A program made the translations under genes and the position numbers. From Diphasiastrum complanatum (Eukaryota; Streptophyta; Lycopodiopsida; Lycopodiales; Lycopodiaceae), in the NCBI GenBank assembly GCA_029204225.1, contig CM055109.1:44209054-44273053 (forward strand): a stretch of 64,000 nt of DNA. The letters are read 5' to 3'. A model generated the notes under the pieces. It was given only the letters and a program-made list of their open reading frames with translations, made no database searches and had not been told where the DNA came from. Of the stretch, positions 60,153-64,000 are shown one piece after another. Position 1 is the first letter of the stretch, and each line of letters begins with the position of its first letter.

Positions 60153-61033
60153 ATCTCCATCTTTGGGAGCTTAGTAGCAGGAGTAGAGAAAGCTATCAGA
60201 AGGTAGGAAATATTTCTCAAATTCTCAAAAAAGAATAGAGGAGGAAAATTGCTATAGGACCAGCTTTAAAATCCTTCAATTTGCTAGAATTTTCAGTAGT
60301 ATGGAGGAGAATTGTCTAGTACAGCTTCAGCGCTGATAGATCAACTCTTCTCTCTGATTTTTTGGATGTCTTTCTCAGATTTCAGAAAGGATTTAGAGTA
60401 GAAACCAGCGAGCAGGTGCATTGCTGTAGGATCAGATATCTACCTCTGAATTTTCAGAGAAATCCAAGGAAATTTGAGGGATTTTCAAGCAAATTTTCTT
60501 AGTAGGGCCAGCGTTGGACAGGGAGTTGAAAAAGTGGATTTTCATTCCTGATTTTTGAGATTTTTCAGTAGTTTGAACTTCAAACTAGTTTGTCACAGAC
60601 CAACGACCTACCACTTGAGGTCAGATCAGAGATTCAAACGAGTTTTGGGCCTTAAATTTTAGAAAAGTGGGCCAGACAGGTTGCTGTCCAACCAGCGAGG
60701 GTAGGGACATCAAAATTTCCGGATTTCTTGTTGTAAATTTCCGGTTTTCACTCGGTTTGTTGGAGCCCCACACCTGAAATCAGATCAGTCAGCTACTCAA
60801 CTCAAGAACCCGGAAATTTGGCACCATTTTGGAGTTTCAAACTGGGATTTTCCGGGACAGCAGATCTAAAATCTTGGGAAAAAGAGCTGAGAGGGTTCCT
60901 CTTCGTAATTTCTTTGGAAGTACAGTCCTCAGAAACAGCTAAGTCATCTTTCCTTTCCCTTGTACAGTTGTAAATTCGTCTTTTAGACTTTTTTTCCTTC
61001 AGAAGTTAAGGTACCTCTTTTTCAGTTCCGAAG
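60153..61033 (+). other. Gypsy-6 untranslated leader
   Basis: No ORF of note. It has a repetitive style with AATTTTCAG/GATTTTTCAG motifs and several TTTCCGG blocks (60715-60860). It may contain packaging signals. Confidence 0.5.
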
Positions 61034-61671
61034 ATGACCACTCCTCAGGGACCTGATCAACCCCTGGAGAGAGGCTTCGACGAACTTGAAACAGAAGCCT
61101 TGGGAAGGAACCTATGGAAATGGAAGAATAGGAACAGTTCGCCGAAGAACTCGACGAACTGGTTTCCAAGGAGCAGTTTCTCCAATTGGTAACAGAAGTG
61201 GATGAACTGAAGTTGGCATTAGCCAATTTCAAGTCCAGTGTGGATGACTCGTTTGCTGAACTCAAGAGCTTGATTTTGAGAATCCGCGAAAGGAAGCCTT
61301 TCCTCCACTTCTCAGTTGTCCCCTTCTCCACTTCCATCAGTTTCGGGTGAGACTTTACGGTCTCACCCCAATGTCTAAAGATTTAAAGCCTCCTACTTTT
61401 AATGGGGAAGAGAAGGATAGAAATGCAGACATTCTACAAACCTTCCTCAGCAAATGGAAGAACATTCATGCTCTTAAATAGACCCCTGACCATGTGCATG
61501 CTATTGAGGCCAGTCTTTCCTTAGGGCCTATGGCCTATAAGTGGTGGTTAAATCTCCAGGAGACTAGGCAGACTCCCCCGATCATGGAAGGCCTTTGAAG
61601 AAGCCTTCCTAAGAGACTTCCTACCTGAAAATGAACTTGATAGAGCCTGGGAAGCCTGGGAAAGAACAGTA
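61034..61671 (+). pseudogene. Gypsy-6 Gag N-terminal part
   Basis: ATG 61034 opens MTTPQGPDQPLERGFDELET. A frame change near 61105 leads to EQFAEELDELVSKEQFLQLV then LKLALANFKSSVDDSFAEL, a probable coiled coil. DLKPPTFNGEEKDRNADIL and LSLGPMAYKWWLNLQ follow, the usual start of the capsid domain. TAG near 61127, TAG near 61479 and frame changes break it. From about 61585 the frame of the next ORF is open (WKAFEEAFLRDFLPE). Confidence 0.75.
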
Positions 61672-62799
61672 ATGGACAAGTCCCTCATCCAATATATCTC
61701 GCAGTATCGAGAAGCAATTTTAAAAATTAAAAATATGGATGATTATCAGAAAATCAGGGGATTTGTCCGTGGCCTCAAAGATGAATATAAAGTAGAGGTC
61801 CAGAGAAACTCGCCTACTACCCTTGAGCAAGCTCTCAAATATGCTCAAATCTATGATGATTCAGTGGGTAGGAAGAGGGCGAGACAACAGCCACTTTCTG
61901 AGCAGCCTCCTCAGAAAGACTTTCAATTTAAAAAGAAATTTTTAAAAAGAAAGAATCAAGATAAATTTAAAAGTGAAGCTCCTCAGAAACGCCCTTCACT
62001 CATACAGCCCTTAAAACCAGATGATTTTGAGAAAGCCAAACAAGAACGTTTGTGCTTTGTGTGTATGGGCAAGGGACACACAGTCAGACAGTGTCCCAAG
62101 GGGCCTTTCACTAAAAAAGATAAGAAAGATAAGAAACAAGTTCATCTTGTTCAGACGGTATGTTTCCCCAGTGACTCGGCAGCTTCCGAGATCAAAGTGT
62201 ATCATGGAGATCATGAACATTGTTGCCAGCTGACCTCTGCAATGCTAGCAAGACCCTTCAGCTTTGGGTCGCATGACCTAGTACGTATGCATGGGAAAGT
62301 TGGTAACCAGTCAGTAAGAGTTATGGTTGATGATGGGGCAACCCATAATTTCATCAATTACACCCTGGTTAAAAAGCTTAAACTACCAGAAGTACCTAGT
62401 CAGCATAGGTACATAGTTTCATTAGCTAAGGGTGAAGATAAAAAAATATGGGAAACTATGGTAAGTAATTTGAATCTTGGTATTCACGGATACCAAGATG
62501 AAATAAACTATCAGATAATGCACCTGGATCGCACAGACATAGTTCTTGGGAGAGATTGGCTCTATAGTTTAGGACCTTCTCTCCACAAAAATTATCAGGA
62601 GAACACCCTCAGCTTTCAGCATAAAGGCCGAGAGATCCAGTTGCATGGGGAGCATGATGTTCCCAACAGTCCTATGGTCTGCAGTTCAGAGCTCTGTCAG
62701 CTTATCGGAGACGAAGACCATCAGGTATTCTTATGTGACTTTCAGTTTATTCTTGAAGTTTCTATTCCAGTTCTATACAGCAGAAAATCAGTAAATTAG
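61672..62799 (+). CDS. Gypsy-6 Gag C-terminus and protease
   Basis: 375 codons from the first in-frame ATG, though homologous sequence continues upstream without an ATG. Residues 1-75 are the capsid end ([29 protein letters not shown]-like), then a basic region, then zinc knuckle [14 protein letters not shown] near 126-139 (complete CCHC). The protease motif [20 protein letters not shown] lies near 213-232 (D-D-G form) with [13 protein letters not shown] near 292-304. The frame ends at TAG 62797-62799, and pol continues in another frame from about 62785 ([15 protein letters not shown]), so expression needs a frameshift or a base has been lost. Confidence 0.85.
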   Translation: MDKSLIQYISQYREAILKIKNMDDYQKIRGFVRGLKDEYKVEVQRNSPTTLEQALKYAQIYDDSVGRKRARQQPLSEQPPQKDFQFKKKFLKRKNQDKFKSEAPQKRPSLIQPLKPDDFEKAKQERLCFVCMGKGHTVRQCPKGPFTKKDKKDKKQVHLVQTVCFPSDSAASEIKVYHGDHEHCCQLTSAMLARPFSFGSHDLVRMHGKVGNQSVRVMVDDGATHNFINYTLVKKLKLPEVPSQHRYIVSLAKGEDKKIWETMVSNLNLGIHGYQDEINYQIMHLDRTDIVLGRDWLYSLGPSLHKNYQENTLSFQHKGREIQLHGEHDVPNSPMVCSSELCQLIGDEDHQVFLCDFQFILEVSIPVLYSRKSVN

Positions 62800-62807
62800 A
62801 AACTTTA

Positions 62808-63839
62808 TTGCCTGAAGATTTGCCACATGGTTTGCCACCTAGCAGAGAGGTAGATCATGTAATAAACCTAGTACCAGGTACAGCACCTGTTTCTAAACCT
62901 CCGTATCGGGTCAGCCGAACAGAGGATGAAGAAATAACTAGGCAGTTAATAGATTATCTTGGGAAAGGCCAAATTCAGACCAGTAGTTCACCATGGGCCT
63001 CACCATTCCTATTGGTGAAAAAGAAAGAGGGGTCTATGCGTCTTTGCGTAGATTACAGAGCCCTCAATAAAGTCACAATTAAGAATAAGTACCCTATGCC
63101 TCGAGCAGACGAGTTGTTTGATCAACTCGACGGGGCTAAGTTTTTCAGTAAAATAGACCTCAGATCGGGATATCATCAAGTCCGTATAAAGTCGGAAGAT
63201 GTCTCGAAAACAGCTTTTAGGACTCGTCACGGTCATTATGGGTTTAAGGTGATGCCATTTGGGCTCACAAATGCTCCAGCTACCTTTATGACCTTGATGA
63301 ACAGTGTCCTCAGACCATACTTGGGTAAGTTTGTAGTCGTATTTTTAGATGACATCCTTGTCTACAACAAAATGAGGAAGGAGCATCTAAAACACCTCAG
63401 AAAGGTGTTTCGATTGCTCAGAAAGCATAAGCTTTATGCTAAACAATCCAAGTGTGAATTCTTCGTTGAAGAAGTAGCATATCTGGGTCAGATTATCTCG
63501 TTAGATGGGATTAAGATGGACCCGAATAAGGTTAAAGCCATACTCAGTTGGCTGAGACCTCAGAATATTTTCGAACTTCAGATCTTTCTTGGTTTGGCGG
63601 GATATTACAGACGATTTGTCAAGGAATATGCTCAGATAGCAGTTCCCATGACAAATTTTCTTAAGGGGAAGGGAAAGGAGTTTATTTGGGAGTCCGCACA
63701 ACAGGAGAGCTTTGATGCTCTCAAAACACCCTTAGCTACAGCACCAGTTTTAAAAGTCGTCGACCCCAATCAGCCATTTGTGGTCGAAACAAATGCTAGC
63801 GACTTTGCAGTTGGTGCTGTACTAACTCAGGGTGGATGA
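62808..63839 (+). CDS. Gypsy-6 reverse transcriptase and RNase H N-part
   Basis: 343 open codons. [20 protein letters not shown] leads to [49 protein letters not shown] and [11 protein letters not shown], the complete polymerase motif set with F-L-D-D at residues ~182-187. The connection domain ([20 protein letters not shown]) and [19 protein letters not shown] start RNase H (Asp of T-D-A-S is Asn here). The frame stops at TGA 63837-63839, where relatives have Arg (CGA) before PVAFESKK. Homology continues past it. Confidence 0.92.
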   Translation: MPEDLPHGLPPSREVDHVINLVPGTAPVSKPPYRVSRTEDEEITRQLIDYLGKGQIQTSSSPWASPFLLVKKKEGSMRLCVDYRALNKVTIKNKYPMPRADELFDQLDGAKFFSKIDLRSGYHQVRIKSEDVSKTAFRTRHGHYGFKVMPFGLTNAPATFMTLMNSVLRPYLGKFVVVFLDDILVYNKMRKEHLKHLRKVFRLLRKHKLYAKQSKCEFFVEEVAYLGQIISLDGIKMDPNKVKAILSWLRPQNIFELQIFLGLAGYYRRFVKEYAQIAVPMTNFLKGKGKEFIWESAQQESFDALKTPLATAPVLKVVDPNQPFVVETNASDFAVGAVLTQGG

Positions 63840-64000
63840 CCAGTTGCGTTCGAGAGTAAAAAACTCGAGCCAGCTCAGACTAGGTACAATGCCTATGAAA
63901 AGGAACTCTTTTCTATAGTCCATGCCCTTAAGACTTGGAGGCATTATTTGTATGGTGCCAACCAGATGCCCTTAGCAGAATGCCTATGATAAACGAGTTG
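63840..64000 (+). pseudogene. Gypsy-6 RNase H remainder with internal deletion
   Basis: PVAFESKKLEPAQTRYNAYE then KELFSIVHALKTWRHYLYGA is the middle of RNase H. At about 63960 it jumps directly to PDALSRMPMINEL, the end of RNase H (A-D-A-L-S-R motif). About 60 residues, including the T-D-H/C catalytic block, are missing. Confidence 0.8.

Larger units (their letters stand above)
59789..64000 (+). mobile_element. Gypsy-6: chromovirus-like Gypsy element, right end outside window
   Basis: Plus strand: putative 5' LTR 59789-60138, iMet primer site 60140, ~880-bp leader, gag, protease, reverse transcriptase and RNase H up to the window end. It is inserted in the Gypsy-5 LTR. Most of pol is open, with few lesions. 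Integrase, chromodomain and 3' LTR would lie beyond 64000. Confidence 0.85.

Overview
This window looks like a transposon-rich, intergenic piece of a land-plant nuclear genome. The evidence is the dense mix of chromodomain Ty3/Gypsy, Tat/Athila-like Gypsy, Ty1/Copia, L1-type LINE and BED-finger hAT elements, their plant-type primer sites (tRNA-iMet, and a tRNA-Asp-like site), long GA/CT, CA and TA microsatellites, and GT..AG introns in the hAT gene. The species cannot be fixed from the sequence; a large-genome plant fits, and a non-seed plant is possible but unproven. I found no intact host gene, rRNA, tRNA or CRISPR array. Nearly every coding stretch is a mobile-element gene, and most are broken.

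Layout. 1-3.5 kb: right part of an unusual LTR-type element whose ORF holds a ~690-bp duplicated module of unknown function. 3.5-10.4 kb: a decayed hAT gene (hAT-1, minus strand) split by a structurally complete chromodomain Gypsy element (Gypsy-1, 4890-10244, 5-bp target duplication CCTGG). 11.2-11.6 kb: a Copia gag scrap. 14.7-18.9 kb: a decayed Gypsy-2 with a 72-bp in-frame triplication in RNase H. 21.3-24.1 kb: an L1-like LINE that has lost its reverse transcriptase. 25.2-28.7 kb: Gypsy-3 (minus). 29.3 kb: a 303-bp MITE with an 8-bp target duplication. 31.2-33.0 kb: a decayed protein gene of unknown family behind a clear TATA box. 33.7-35.2 kb: integrase remnant of another Gypsy lineage. 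37.0-39.9 kb: internally deleted Gypsy-4. 39.95-42.3 kb: Copia-2 (minus).

43.0-56.1 kb is the most interesting part. A young Copia element (Copia-1) has two 655-bp LTRs that differ at only one site I could find, yet they lie in inverted orientation. The flanking 5-mers are TTCCG and CGGAA, which are reverse complements of each other, so one insertion followed by an inversion of its 3' end explains the arrangement. Copia-1 had landed in a MITE rich in GGACGCG motifs. Similar MITEs and a 5.8-kb relative with an hAT transposase gene (hAT-2) sit side by side in TA/CA microsatellite.

56.3-59.8 kb: Gypsy-5 (minus, Tat/Athila-like), with its 5' LTR cut by Gypsy-6 (59.8 kb to window end, plus strand), a fairly open chromovirus-like element.

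The autonomous elements would have worked by reverse transcription and integration (Gypsy, Copia), target-primed reverse transcription (LINE) or cut-and-paste (hAT). Stops at CGA-to-TGA and TGG-to-TGA positions suggest decay under cytosine methylation.
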